DNA of 64,000 nt from Rotaria macrura. Lineage: Eukaryota > Rotifera > Eurotatoria > Philodinida > Philodinidae. The translations under genes and the position numbers were made by a program. This document shows, piece by piece, positions 52,157 through 64,000 of this stretch (position 1 is its first letter; each line of letters begins with the position of its first letter). The DNA is taken from contig OENT01000802.1 in the NCBI GenBank assembly GCA_900239685.1, positions 1 to 64,000 of the forward strand, read 5' to 3'. Under the pieces are notes generated by a model. It was not told the origin of the DNA, ran no database searches, and was given only the letters and a program-made list of their open reading frames with translations.

Positions 52157-54397
52157 GACTCTTAGATTTGATTAGGAATACACATGCCAAAGTTATGATT
52201 TTCGGGAATATTAGTTTAGTATACTTTTACATGCATAAATGATTTGTACTTGACAATATACGGACAGTCATCTAAATAATGATTGATACTCTAATGAATA
52301 AAAGAATTACATGTAACTTATGTGTGTTGCTTGCAATTAACAGAAAGGACAAACCATTCATTGAGAAAATAACACATCAATATAAATTTCTGAAATGTGA
52401 GTCACCTCATACAATACAGTTTTATCGTAATTATGAAATGTTAGAATATTATCTTTTGTCGTTTGTTGATCAGTATGTGTGTTGAGATGTGCTAGAATTA
52501 AATGAATTATTCAACGTATACTCCGTAAGAACCAAGATTGAGAATCATCTAATTCTTTTTGTGTTATCTGAAATCACCTTAGAATTAACAGTTCTAGTAG
52601 TTCTAAAGGTCAAGGAAAGCTGTTAGCCCTTATTGCACAATCATTCGTCTAATTCTTCTTCTCACGCCTATGATGATAACCAAAGTTATTGACATCGAAA
52701 TCGACGCAAAACTTCCTAAATATTATTTATATATATCCAGTCGTATGCGAGTTTTTCCTCTTCTCGTTCGCCCGTCTTAATCGGGCTGTTTTGTAATTAA
52801 GACGGAAATTATTCCTTATCTCTTAATTTATTAAGAAACTTCACTATAACGAAAGTCGATCATTGATGTTCATGTTGTTATTCTAAGCCATTGGAGTAAT
52901 TGATCAAAACAACGAACAAAACTTCACGTTCGTCTGGTTGAAATTTCAATTGTGATTTTTTCCTTGTAAATTTATGAGTAAAATATAGTATAGACAACTC
53001 AATGCATGCACCATTGCGAATGAATAGTTCCTCAGCATTTGCGTAGCTTGTATTGCAGTTCTTTTGAAAAATTATGTTTCTATGCATTCAACTTAAGCTG
53101 AGTAGTAAAAAGATATGAATCCATAGACGTAAGGATGTATAAACAAGACTTTTGGTATGCGTGCTTGTGCCCTGAACAGTATATATCCTTACTTCTATAT
53201 ATCTAATCTTGGACTTCAATATTTTCTATCCATTTCGATAAAATTGTATTCCCATTGAATTATATATGTAATCTTACTATTATTCTCTAACATCTCTAGA
53301 CTAATGCGTGTATCCTTGTTTCGGCATCTTTTAATGAATGTCGTAATCCCTACAACTCTTATCTCTATAGCTTTAACATTTTACCATTATATATGTAGAC
53401 TTATTTCTAGACTACTATATGCTTAGTCTCATTTGCACATCTAAAACATCTGTGTCCTTATCCTTGTATCCGTGGTTCATAGACATTTTCTAATCATGTG
53501 GGATGAGTAAACACCCAACACGTATATATATATATACATGCATGTCTATTTACATGTTGCCTAATTAAATATTCGTACGTGGTATTTTAATCTTACATTT
53601 ATGTTTTGAGGTAAGTGTTTATGTATAGACTTGTACGTAGTAGGAAATATTCACGTTTACGAAGTATGAAGTAAATAGCGAACAAACATTTTTCCAAATA
53701 CTTCAACATACGACAGATATTTGCCTAAATCACATTATTGACAAGGAAGTTACCGAGCCATGGATCAAACATATCACATTTTTAAGAGCAGAACAATTCT
53801 TTATTCCATACAGATCTATATGTTATTATCGTAAACAATATACTACTATTAGACATAAAAAATTGTAAGATTCATCGACAAGCACAACAATTTTTGTCTA
53901 TACAGCGTGTGTAGACGAAGCTCTGATTATCATTTTATTTCTTTGGATGCATATCCAGAAAATTTGTGGTCAAATTTTTGTGTTCCGTAAAAATGTCTTA
54001 TCATACCTTGCACTGTAATTTATATGTAAGCTTTAGTTAGTTTATTTAAACCTTGAGCGATTCATAAATCTGTGATCAGAAAATGTTTTGGAGATAGCAA
54101 TGAACATTGGTTCACATGTGTAGTCTTGTACTATTCGAAGGACTTTGTATAGATAGTATCTTATGTCCTTCAATTCGAAAAGTATCGTTGTAAAGCTCGT
54201 TCATATGCATAATGAAACATAATTAAGCTAAATAAATAACCGGCAGCTCATGACTGAATGAAAAGAGGTCGCAAGCTATTAGATACACTTATGATTGGAA
54301 GAGAACTAAATCAGAATAAAAAAAAAAAAAACAGTCAATAAATCTCTCTATATCCGATCCGATGGTGAAAATAGGATAATAAATTTTTCTGCGCATA
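52157..54397. other. Gene-free stretch
   Basis: AT-rich, with a 10-bp-arm hairpin (CCGTCTTAAT at 52772, ATTAAGACGG at 52796) and TA/CA-rich patches near 53523. Nothing protein-like that I trust. Confidence 0.45.
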
Positions 54398-54781
54398 GGC
54401 CTTGTCTACACTAGAAAATTTAATGCGGATTAAATTTGAATTAAATATACATGCGTCTACACTTATAAATTTAATGCATCAATCAGAACTGAGAAATGGC
54501 CACTATGATGTAGTCGAACTGAATATTTCTTGCACGTGTTCATGAAAAATCGTCGCCTCTGTCTTTCTATAGTTCATTTATCGTGTTTAAAACATCTATC
54601 TATCGATGATATAAAGCGACTCTATCGAGGCATATTCATGGTTCTAATTAGTGGATCAAGTTCTTTCTGGATTGGTGCATTAAAACTTAATGCGACTCTG
54701 AAACCGCATTAAAAGTGAATTAAATTTTCGACCAATCATCTTTCTTAATTTCGCATTAAATTTTCTAGTGTAGACAAGGCC
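54398..54781. mobile_element. MITE with perfect 30-bp terminal inverted repeats
   Basis: Left end GGCCTTGTCTACACTAGAAA continuing to 54427; the last 30 bases (54752-54781) are its exact reverse complement. 384 bp, no transposase; internal copies of the GCATTAAA motif. The right end touches the assembly gap base for base, so target duplication cannot be read and the superfamily (PIF/Harbinger or hAT) is open. Confidence 0.8.
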
Positions 54782-55003
54782 NNNNNNNNNNNNNNNNNNN
54801 NNNNNNNNNNNNNNNNNNNNNNNNNNNNNNNNNNNNNNNNNNNNNNNNNNNNNNNNNNNNNNNNNNNNNNNNNNNNNNNNNNNNNNNNNNNNNNNNNNNN
54901 NNNNNNNNNNNNNNNNNNNNNNNNNNNNNNNNNNNNNNNNNNNNNNNNNNNNNNNNNNNNNNNNNNNNNNNNNNNNNNNNNNNNNNNNNNNNNNNNNNNN
55001 NNN
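54782..55003. other. Assembly gap (222 N)
   Basis: Unknown bases between a MITE end and a perfect palindrome. Both edges are inverted-repeat sequences, a likely cause of the break. Confidence 1.
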
Positions 55004-55035
55004 AGTATTAAAAGAAAACGTTTTCTTTTAATACT
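55004..55035. repeat. Perfect 32-bp palindrome
   Basis: AGTATTAAAAGAAAAC followed at once by its exact reverse complement, with no spacer. It begins at the first base after the gap. It may be the end of an inverted element, or a fold-back artefact of assembly. Confidence 0.9.
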
Positions 55036-55116
55036 ATGTGTCTTTGTATCTTTGTTTCTATAGTACTTTGTCTATATTCTTTCTTAACTTTAACTTTATC
55101 TTTCATTCTATTTCTT

Positions 55117-55155
55117 ATGACTGATGATGTTATGTGTACATAACGAAACGTCTCT
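55117..55155 (+). ncRNA. Hammerhead-ribozyme-like core, probably retroelement-derived
   Basis: CTGATGA (55121-55127), then a hairpin with stem GTTATG/CATAAC (55129-55134 and 55139-55144), then GAAA (55145-55148) and CGTC, matching the hammerhead order CUGANGA - stem II - GAAA - stem III. The GAC before CTGATGA and the ATGA/TCAT pair near 55118 and 55195 hint at stem I. One unpaired T (55128) and an unclear stem III argue against activity. Such cores occur in Penelope-like elements and retrozymes. Confidence 0.4.
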
Positions 55156-55256
55156 TATTTAATTATTCATTATTATTAAAATGATAAAAACGGTGTCATT
55201 AATTCTCTTATTTATATTGGCATTTTAGAATTCATCAAAGTTCACACACTATCATT

Positions 55257-55583
55257 ATGGTATCAAAACTTCATATTCTTGCCTTTTTCTTAATAATTTT
55301 CATTGGCATATCAAGTAAATCACCTTTATTATCTGTCGGCTTAACGTCTATAAAACTTTTGTTTCACATAGTATGTAGTAAAGACGAGGAAAACGATGTG
55401 ATGGATCGTGTGTGCTCATTGGGTGGAAATGCTGCTTGTCGTACATATTGTTTCTTCACAGAAGGTTCACTAACTGGTTATTGTGATGCAAATAATGATT
55501 GTATTTGTAATTCAACATTGATTACGGATAACAAACGTGTTATTACAGAAGTTGAAATAATTGTCATTAATAATAACAAATAG
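55257..55583 (+). CDS. Secreted defensin-like CS-alpha-beta peptide
   Basis: 108 codons. Residues 1-19 form a clear signal peptide (VSKLHILAFFLIIFIGIS). The core is Cys53-x7-Cys61-x3-Cys65-x10-Cys76-x5-Cys82-x-Cys84, read as RVCSLGGNAACRTYC, TGYCDANNDCIC. The C-x3-C, G-x-C and C-x-C elements are those of invertebrate CS-alpha-beta defensins, which are antimicrobial peptides acting on bacterial membranes or cell-wall precursors. Cys40 is a seventh cysteine that could replace Cys53 as the first one. An acidic stretch (SKDEENDVMD) before the core may belong to a propeptide. The C-terminal tail (about 24 residues, ending INNNK) is unusual for the family. Function is inferred from cysteine pattern only. 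Confidence 0.65.
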   Translation: MVSKLHILAFFLIIFIGISSKSPLLSVGLTSIKLLFHIVCSKDEENDVMDRVCSLGGNAACRTYCFFTEGSLTGYCDANNDCICNSTLITDNKRVITEVEIIVINNNK

Positions 55584-58004
55584 TCTGATGTGTGTATACA
55601 ATTCTTTTATGTCATCAATATTTGTAGACAACTTGCGATATTTGTATGTGCTATATTTGCAAAACATGAATGGATTTTATCCAGAGAATAGCACTTAACA
55701 TGGACTCACTATCTAACAACATTTATTGACATATGAAATTCGTTCATGACAAAGTTTCATTCACTGAATAGAATAGACAATTTTTCCTATAACTTCAACT
55801 CGACTGTCAAGAGAATGAAATTTATCAGATAACATAGATGAAAAAGACTTGTTTAATCGAAATTTTTACTGTGCTTATTTGATATGAATACTTCATCTGT
55901 TCAGTTGGATGATCCATTAGTCAATGAAAATTTCTGTTTCTCTCGCCATAGTATTTTAGTAATCCGGCTCATATTTGTTGCTGATGCTGATGAATAATAC
56001 TGACTATTTTTAGGCCTTGTGAAAGTATCAAAGTTTAGCTGTAATTTAATCTTAGGTCGTATGCTTTAGAGATAATGCTGATTTATGCGTATTCTCTCAA
56101 GGATTGGCTACATTTCTCTTGAATACCCAAGAAACATGATCGACATAACATGACAGTGAGACCACATATCAACGTGAAAAATATGTTGTAATTTTTGATG
56201 ATTAATATTTAAACTTGATGCTTGCTTACCAGGGTAATTACTAGTCTCACATGGGAAATATTTTAAAAATACAATCATGATAATTTATTCTTTAGAAGGT
56301 TTGTAAAAGTTGAATAAAATTTCAGTCGACCTGAGTGCTTACAAGCGCCCCACGGTTTTTTACTACTCTTATGAAATTCGCCCAAGTAAAACAAGCAAAC
56401 CCTCTTTTAAAGTTTTATATCCAATGGATTGATTCTTTTAATGAAAAAATAAGCAAAGCAAGGACATTAATACGAAATATTCATCTATCGTATGGTTCAG
56501 TCGTGTTAAAAGTTGATTCCAGCTCGATTCAATTTTAGTTTTTGAAGTAACAATAGGGTAAAGATCAGATACTACTTTGTCACATGATGAGTTGATCATC
56601 TCTTAGAAGACAGTATTTTTAACATTGGCATCATGTAAAAGAATATCTATTTATATCGTTCAAGATTTATTACACGAGAAAATTTCAAAGACTTGGTGTT
56701 CATCCAACACTATAAAAAAATGTTGTGCGTTCCTTCTAAAAAATGCTGTACTACGATGATCATAGTTGTTTTTGTTTTTCTATTCATGTTCGTGTTTTTC
56801 TCTCTTTTCTATTCATCCCTCCATGGTTTTATGTCATTATTAGATTTTAAAGCAAGAAATCGCTCGGATTTGTTTCACATTTACTATTCGTTTAGGTCAT
56901 TAACCGTATTAATGATTGATTCAAAGGTATCGAATGATAGTTTGAGTTCATTGAAGCATAAGATCAAAGCGCGAGTACATACCATATTCCTTATCTAATA
57001 TGTTCTATTATGCAACACTTTACTACTGCACGGATGACAAACAGCAGTAGATTTATGCATGTAGAAAGTATGCCAACTGTTAGTTAGTAGAGAACATTTT
57101 TAAGAATCTAACGAGCATTCTCCATTGAATTTTGTAGTTTTGAAAGAGATTCGTAAGTTTGTCACGGTTTGGTTGGAATTTCGATAGAACAAGAATAATT
57201 ATTTTTGGCGAACAATTCGTTGACGATGAATCAGAGTAGTGAATATTTATTGAATGAGTCATATGAATAATCGATTGAAGGTTTTCTCTTTATCTCGGAG
57301 AAGTATCGTACAATTTATAAACTCAGAATTTCTATTATGCTATCTTTGCAGATTGTTTAACTTGCCATGAAAATTTCTAATAGAACTATGCTAAATATTG
57401 TTACAGATGTTACTACATACTTTCTATCAGCAAGCTGTATCATTTTTACACTCTAAGAAATGGCAAGAATTCGAGAGAACCATCAAGTAACTGGAATTAT
57501 TCTATTCCGATTGTGGTCAGCAAAAAACCATGCAATCACAGAATAGTTGTTTCTAAAGTTCTGCCATTATGAACTCAAATCCGATATTATTTATAAGGAT
57601 TCTTTTCACGGATTCATAGATTAGAATGCTCGTATCATCTGGTCTGGATTATACTTGTTTGTAGACTAGAACGAAATTTGAATTTGAAGAATACTTATTT
57701 GTATATAACTATTATTTCACACAATTCAACATTGGTCTTTTTTTAACATGATACTTTTATAGTATTTTTATCATCTCGTAAATCACTTATGACAGTCATT
57801 TTTCATTCATGCCATCTGTTCAGTTACACTCAATTTCAGTGATGATAATTAAGAGAAACAAGTTCTTATGTATTCCGAATTCTATCAACCAAATCTTAAA
57901 TCGGTTAGGCTAATTTTTGACTGTTTATCTTTGATTGAATTTTAGAACAAATACTCTGATATATTCTATTCGTTTTTATCGATTAGAGAGAGGGGTCAAC
58001 ATCC
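55584..58004. other. Gene-poor interval
   Basis: No secure gene. A frame at about 56717-56998 encodes one very hydrophobic stretch (IIVVFVFLFMFVFFSLFY) that could be a small membrane protein, but composition alone is weak support. Confidence 0.4.
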
Positions 58005-58605
58005 ATGGAGTCATCATCAATAATCACATTAAGACATGCGGAATTCATTCTTTCTGATAGTAACACTATGATTCGAGATCAAAATACTTATATTTTGATC
58101 GTTACGACAAGTTAATCAATGATCAGAAGTCACCATTTAAACATCTGATGAAAATCCTTTCAATCGAGTGAATCATTAGATATTAGGAAACCTAAGAAAA
58201 TATTGAGTCTAATAAGAGAAAACAAACTGCTACACTGACTCGGGCAATCTATCGACATTCATACTTTTATATGCATTCAAAAATCTTTCAATTCTGTTAA
58301 ATAATTATTTTCAGCAAAATCGTACGACAGTTATTGATTTTGACTACAACGTGATGTTTGAAATGGAAGTAATCAAGATGGAGAAAAGAATAGGATAAAT
58401 TCTGTAGATTCGTAGTCATTGTGATTTAATTGATGAAAACTATTGCAAGAGCTCTGATTTCATTTTGAATTTTGATGCACATAAAATACGAAAAAACAAT
58501 AGAAGAACTTTTTCACAAGATATTGCAAGATTACAAGAGTGTCAGTATGCAGATCGTCGTTATAGTCAATCCATAAACTTATTTTTTAATAGAACCAATG
58601 TATGA
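58005..58605 (+). CDS. Doubtful three-exon small gene, unknown
   Basis: Exons 58005-58100 (weak donor GTTACG), 58315-58368 (acceptor ATTTTCAG, donor GTAATC) and 58408-58605 join in phase and would give about 115 aa: MESSSIITLRHAEFILSDSN..., NRTTVIDFDYNVMFEME, IRSHCDLIDENYCKSSDFIL, ARLQECQYADRRYS, ending NRTNV. Composition is protein-like, family unknown. The first exon assignment is the weakest part. It could be a relic. Confidence 0.25.
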
Positions 58606-61564
58606 ATTCGATGCATTTATGCGTTTAGGTAAATTTGTTTTGATCGAACTGATTTATTAACTTGAACAAGAATTATTCGATATGTTAAGAGTACATGATG
58701 AATTTTCTTAAGTGAAAACACTCGAATTCAATTTATAGAAACATGATAATACACATTTGATTAACGAGAACTCACAAGTAAATGATAATGCCAAGAGTAC
58801 CTGCATTTACGCATTTCTATTCAGAAAATGTCATATACAACAATTGTCGGTCGGGAACATGTCTCCATCACAGTAAAAATAGATGACACTCTTTGATGAT
58901 GTAGACATCATGTGTGAATCGTTATATCATGATATTATCCGTCGTAGAAAGATCAGTAGAATATTAACATACCCTCGAATGAATGTACTTTAATCATATA
59001 TAAGAGTTACCGTCAGAAATGAATCTGTTTACTTGCATGAATTTATTTCAATCCATCGTACATGTTGGTAATTAATCGAAGAGTCGCAATTCTTTTTTTT
59101 TGTACGTCTATCGCACCATTGATGCATGTAGTTAACAATAACGAGCATATTATTTTTAGCCGTTGAAGACCTTGATTCTGATTTATCCGACGTTTTCTAG
59201 AGCAACTCCAAAAAACTAATAGATGAGAGAGCTACGATCAATAGCCGTGCTTTCAAAATGTGATTAACCATTTGATCTAATATAATTTTTATCAATCCAA
59301 GAATTTGCTTGAATAATCTTTTATAATATATATATATATATACATATATATACTAATCTACATACAATATAATATTGTCATACATGTTTTTAATCGTGAA
59401 AACAAAAGATGCATATCAACACGTTGATTTTGATAATTTATATCTTATGAAATAATAATCACATTCAATTCAAAGTTACATAAACAAAACTACAAGTATT
59501 CTATTGAGTGACTTGTTTAAAATCGTTTTCATTATGACATTCGATTGGTAATAGAATCATATTGTGACATTGAATAATAATAATTGATTGATCTTGTCTT
59601 TTGTATTTGTTTCTATGATTATGACGTAACATAGATCTTGTAGACAAAGAAAAACGAATACACGAATTGACTTTTAATGTAAGTTCGTTTTTTGTCTTTA
59701 TATTGAGAAACAGAACGCTTGTCATGTTTCGTAATAGTACAAGAACTTATCAAACCTTTAAAAGTTACAATTTCTATGAAATTTTCATTTTCTATTCGAG
59801 AAGCTACTCTAAAATAATCAATTTCAAGGTTTTACACTCAGCATCACTCTTTGATCGAATGCGTATAATATATATGAAAAAAATTCACTTTCTCCCGTTT
59901 AAATCAACATAATCAAACTCGTTTATTTTTTAATCGAAATTTGAATATCATTTATAAATAACATGCATCTTAACTTTTCTACCCGTTTTTAGTATACATA
60001 TGAAAACTAGAGTATTGTATCAGTATAATCAATATTAGACACATGTATACAATATGACCGAGTTTCAATGCGATGAAAACTCCATGCAGATTTCACTGTA
60101 ACATATTTATGATTTTCTTTTTTAGATTTTCTATCATAGAACATTGAATATAGGAATAAAAAATAACAAAATTTTGTTGCATGTATGTTCTAGATCCTAC
60201 GTTTATCATGTTTAAATATCACATTGCTCTAAGGAGGCTCATACATTTGAATATTCATAGGAGGTGGAAGAATAAGAATTTGAAATTTATGCTAATTTTT
60301 TCTCGATTAAATATTTTATTCTTCCTTGCAATAAAATGATCTAGAGAAGTAAGTCGCAAACTAAATCACAATAATAATCTCCATAAAATGTTATTACTCA
60401 GTCTTGCTTATTCTACTGTCTTTTTGAAAAGCAATAATCTCAAATTAACTAATAGAAAAAAACAGTGTTAAAATATAGTGATCATTATTTAAGATAAAAT
60501 TTTCGAGTGTTGTCAATTATCGATCTATGATACGTACTCATATCTTACAGTGCGCTCATACGTAACGAGATAGATATATCTCCAATCGCATTACATGAAA
60601 TGTTTGATAGTCAGCATACGAATCAGATTGGTAACTAAAATAGTGTTTTTATAATCAAATCGTATTTATTTTGGCAATTAAATATTCATCGTACTCTTAT
60701 ATAAAACTATCGACGTCATTTATATATACATAGTAAGTCAATACGTTCAATCTCTAGTAATGTTCAATACAAATGATCGTTTGTGATCAAAGTCAAACAT
60801 CTTACGTAAATGTTTAAGAACTGCTAAGTTATAGGTATATGACATGTTAATAGATTTATTTTCATTAGAATTTTGCATTTTACGTCTTCAGTAGAATTTC
60901 AGTATTTTTAGATTAGCAATTACAAGATCAGAAAGTTTACTTTAGTCAAATATCTGCTGTATGAAAATATTCATACAAGAAACATCTGGATGTTATCTTA
61001 TAAACTGTGCTGTTACTAAACATAGTTGCAGTAAAAGAAAACATTGTATTCATAATTACAATACAAGGCATTCATAATTAACTATGGGGACTCCGTGAGT
61101 AATAGTAAAAAACAACAGAATGACAAAGACGGAAATATCTTTACACAGAAGTTTCGATTAAATATCTATAACAGCAATTATTATATTTCTACAGTTACGG
61201 TCAAGTAGTAGCTACTCATCAAGTATTTGTTTTATTATCAATCATTATGCAATGTACCAATTCATTTTATACTTAAAGATAAAAATCTAGTAGATTCTTT
61301 CACTATAATATAATTAAAACTTTATGTAACTTTTGTTTCTTGTTTATTTTCTGTTTTTTCTTTATTTATCTATATGTGCAATGAGTGGTACAGAAATAGG
61401 AAAACAAATGAATGCGCACACAATATAAACAAATATCATAAGCAACTGTGCTGTCACTGAGTAAAAAAAATAAGGAAAAGAAAAAAGCACACCGGGCATA
61501 CGTATAAACATGCGCACTCAAACGGAAAAGACTTATATACATGCTTCACAAATGCAATATGATA
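58606..61564. other. Gene-free stretch
   Basis: AT-rich with a (TA)n tract at about 59326-59350. It holds the RNF217 3' UTR; AATAAA on the minus strand lies near 61343. No further gene recognised. Confidence 0.45.
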
Positions 61565-63522
61565 TTAATGTTCTTTAACCATCAAACGACGATGATTTAT
61601 AGATGATGGATGTGTCACTGTTAAATTAGTTAAACTTCTACTCAGACCTTTCCGTATAGTTGAAGCTGGTGTAGTTGGACATGTACGAAAATCCAATGGA
61701 GGATTATGCGATTCTCCTTTATCATTATCGTCACATATTAAATGCTCAACATCCATATCAGCAAATATCGACAATGGAAAATGCATGTTAGTTTCATTTT
61801 CATTGAGCTCAGTATCTTCTGCATCTAATATTCGTTCTATAGATAATTCTTCAAGATGCTGTCTTAGAACACGAATCATATCAGTACCAACAAGATCACC
61901 ATTGAAATCAAAGTGAAATGTACCAGGTAATAATACTGGTGGTTCATCGTGATCAGTTTCAATCATGAACGGTTCACCAATAGGAAAGTTTGCAGCAATA
62001 TGTGATCGACGACGAGCATGTCTAACAAGTCTATAGATTCCTAATGGTGGTAAAATAGTTACAGCTGCAGTTACCACACCAGCTACAATAATTGGTGAAG
62101 CAAGAACAACACCGGTTGCAATCATACCACGTATTGTACGACGAAGCCATGGTTTTTCAGGATAAAAATTGTATGGACATCCAAGAACACTGTTGAGAAC
62201 GGAAAAATGTGTGAGATTTTCCTTGAAAAATAAAACGAACACAACTTACCTGAACCTGTTACTATGTCGACCAATGAAAGGTATTTGATAATAACGTCGG
62301 CCACACAAATAGCAAAATTCACATGAACACGATTGGCATGTCATATGAGGACAACCTATTTAAAGCCAAGTATTATATAATGAAATAAATACAATTGTGT
62401 TAAACAAAAATAAATGAAGAATGACATGCCTCCAGCACGTTGTATAAGTGAAGAGCATTTCGGACATTTTCTTGCATTCCATTGTTCTTCATTTTTTTGA
62501 TTAATCCATTTTAATAAAAGTTTATCACCTTTAATAAATTGTTTACATGTAATATTTTCATGCCAAGGGGCTGAACAACGAAAACACCATACAAGTGAAC
62601 ATTCGGAACATTGAACTTGTTTTGGTATCTTTTTATCGTTATCTTTCTTGAGCTTTTTATTTTTTTCTAATGGAACGGACTTAATCGCATCTAAAGAATA
62701 GAGGTGACAGCAACGAGGACCTAAAGAAATATCATTGTGAAAATATGAATTCAAATAACAAGTTTCGTTATTCTCACATGTCTTTGCACGTGGATTTTGA
62801 TTAGAACTTAAATATAGTTTATGATAACGTTCATGTAATGGAGCATCGTATCGTACAAAATCTACTATTGACTCCCTTGTTAAAAATTTGTTACATTCAT
62901 AAGCTACACACGGGATTTTAATGCGGCCATCGTTTATGGTCGCTGATATATGGGCACGCCAACAACTATTACAACAAAGAAAATAACAACATGGGGATAC
63001 TTGTAAAACTGCTGGTTCCAAACAAATTGGGCACGGTGATCGAACATAACGTTTTATTTTCGGAAATGATTGCGGATAGAAAGTATCATCTATGATCGTT
63101 TCATCATCATCATCGAACGAATCATTATCACCGTCACTTACGGTAACGGTCTTTTCGACATCTGTCAGTGGTTCTTGTGGCTTATCATTATCGTTGAGTA
63201 GACGGCCTTCATCAATAGAAGTTGTAGTAATCTCAATATTATTAGATAGTACTGTCGTATTAGTAAGTGACTGTCGACGACGAATTGATTGTGCGATAGA
63301 ACCTGTCTCAATACAATAAATTGTTAGTGAACCTGTTGATGATGCTGATGACAACATCGTATTTGTTGATGGTGCAGATGTCATGGCGCTAACATTTATT
63401 TTGTTTGATAGTGAACGACGAATAAGATAATTAACATCAGGAGTATCCATCGAGTTCGATTCTTTATCTACATGTATAACGGACGGAATATCAGTTGAGC
63501 TAGATAAGCATTGCTCAGTCAT
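61565..63522 (-). CDS. RNF217: RNF217-type RBR E3 ubiquitin ligase with membrane anchor
   Basis: Exons 62430-63522, 62250-62355 and 61565-62189, in phase, 607 aa. A disordered S/T-rich N-terminus (1-160) with an acidic run is followed by RING1 (CPICLEPAVLQVSPCCYFLC, then CCNSC...CVAYEC), IBR (CSECSLVWCFRCSAPWHENI, then TC) and RING2 (CPKCSSLIQRAGGCPHMTC...CSCEFCYLCG). Cys366, in AGGCPHMTC, is the catalytic RING2 cysteine that carries ubiquitin as a thioester. GDKLLLKWINQKNEEQWNAR and FSVLGCPYNFYPEKPWLRR match RNF217 rather than RNF19. Membrane segment: GVVLASPIIVAGVVTAAVTI, followed by a basic RHARRR and a C-terminal tail of about 170 residues longer than in vertebrates. Vertebrate RNF217 has been linked to ferroportin turnover. 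Intron 1 uses a GC donor. Confidence 0.92.
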
Positions 63523-64000
63523 CTAAAACAAGTAATTGATAATCATTTTTTATATTCATTTGCAAAATATGAATAAAATTGATGAATATCTACGTATAAA
63601 GAAAAGAAAAAAGTCTTGCAATATTGATAAAAAGTGCTTAATTGATCTGAGTCATAATATGCATAACATATGAAAAGTCTAAAAAAGAAACTTGACTGAA
63701 ATGTGGCACATAATGATAGAATGAAACGTCATCGATGCTCATATTAAATCGTATCTGGACAAATCTCGTTGACTTAAGTTATCAGTTTCGTTCGCTCACT
63801 TTTCTCGTATTTTTTTCTCTTTCATCTTTTTTTTCGTACATACATTCTCACGTATGATGACAAACAGCAGTGAACATGCTTACGCTTACTCTCGAAAAGG
63901 TTTCTATCTTTCTCTCTCGTTTTTTATTTTCTAAGTAAGATATGTGTATGCGTGGGGGGGGGGGTGCGTGTTCTCTTTTTTTTTTCTTTCTCTTACGGTG
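63523..64000. promoter_or_regulatory. Upstream region of RNF217
   Basis: No element can be assigned. An eleven-G run at 63954-63964 and pyrimidine-rich tracts stand out. The gene's 5' UTR probably starts here. Confidence 0.35.

Noticed and set aside
52772-52805. Hairpin resembling a terminator
   Set aside because: Ten-base arms in eukaryotic intergenic DNA with no gene nearby; probably a chance or a transposon footprint.
56693-56998. Hydrophobic 100-codon frame
   Set aside because: T-rich DNA readily gives Phe/Val/Leu runs; the first ATG lies well inside and there is no supporting signal.
1-64000. CRISPR arrays, operons or prokaryotic contamination
   Set aside because: No spaced direct repeats of CRISPR type; genes carry spliceosomal introns throughout, and the one bacterial-type gene has eukaryotic signals and neighbours.

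Overview
The window reads as the nuclear genome of a small invertebrate animal, most likely a bdelloid rotifer (inference). It is strongly AT-rich. Genes carry many short introns, often 48-70 nt, mixed with a few of several kb. The clear orthologues (SF3B6, WDR20, RNF217, a DALRD3-like protein, an AGO-clade Argonaute) are animal genes. Alongside them sits an intronless thiaminase I gene of bacterial type. Argonaute genes, horizontally acquired metabolic genes and small DNA transposons are familiar features of bdelloids, but nothing here proves the species. All exon models were built by hand from reading frame, GT/AG sites and matching intron phase; none is backed by RNA data.

Layout. 1-237: exon of an NHL-repeat protein, minus strand, cut by the window edge. 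1.0-5.3 kb: gene-poor, with one repeat-like block. 5353-6770: DALRD3-like gene, minus, eight exons. 8397-14336: WDR20, minus, with two possible C-termini. 15453-15896: SF3B6, plus, divergent from WDR20. 18518-32518: a 14-kb plus-strand gene combining ankyrin repeats, an F5/8-type-C-like domain, a SAM-like domain and a beta-rich region. It has two phase-matched alternative terminal exons, each coding a long disordered tail, and a possible third early end. 36975-46426: Argonaute, plus, 14 exons, complete slicer tetrad. 47390-48730: thiaminase I. 48.8-55.2 kb: gene-poor, with coding-like debris, a perfect-TIR MITE, an assembly gap (54782-55003), a 32-bp palindrome and a hammerhead-ribozyme-like core. 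55257-55583: secreted defensin-like peptide. 55.6-61.5 kb: gene-poor, with one doubtful small gene. 61565-63522: RNF217-type RBR ubiquitin ligase, minus, with a GC-AG intron beside its catalytic cysteine.

Mobile DNA. An intron of the ankyrin gene holds a 741-bp element whose ends are arrays of a GTCGAC-containing motif, flanked by a 10-bp direct repeat. The ninth Argonaute-gene intron of more than 100 nt, between the two halves of the PIWI domain, holds a roughly 930-bp element with about 200-bp inverted repeats.

The genes do not form one pathway. Housekeeping RNA functions (SF3B6 splicing, DALRD3 tRNA-Arg modification, Argonaute silencing) and ubiquitin functions (WDR20 as deubiquitinase cofactor, RNF217 as E3) are interspersed, as usual in animals. 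The most novel items are the thiaminase, the alternative-tail ankyrin/F5-8C/SAM gene and the defensin-like peptide.
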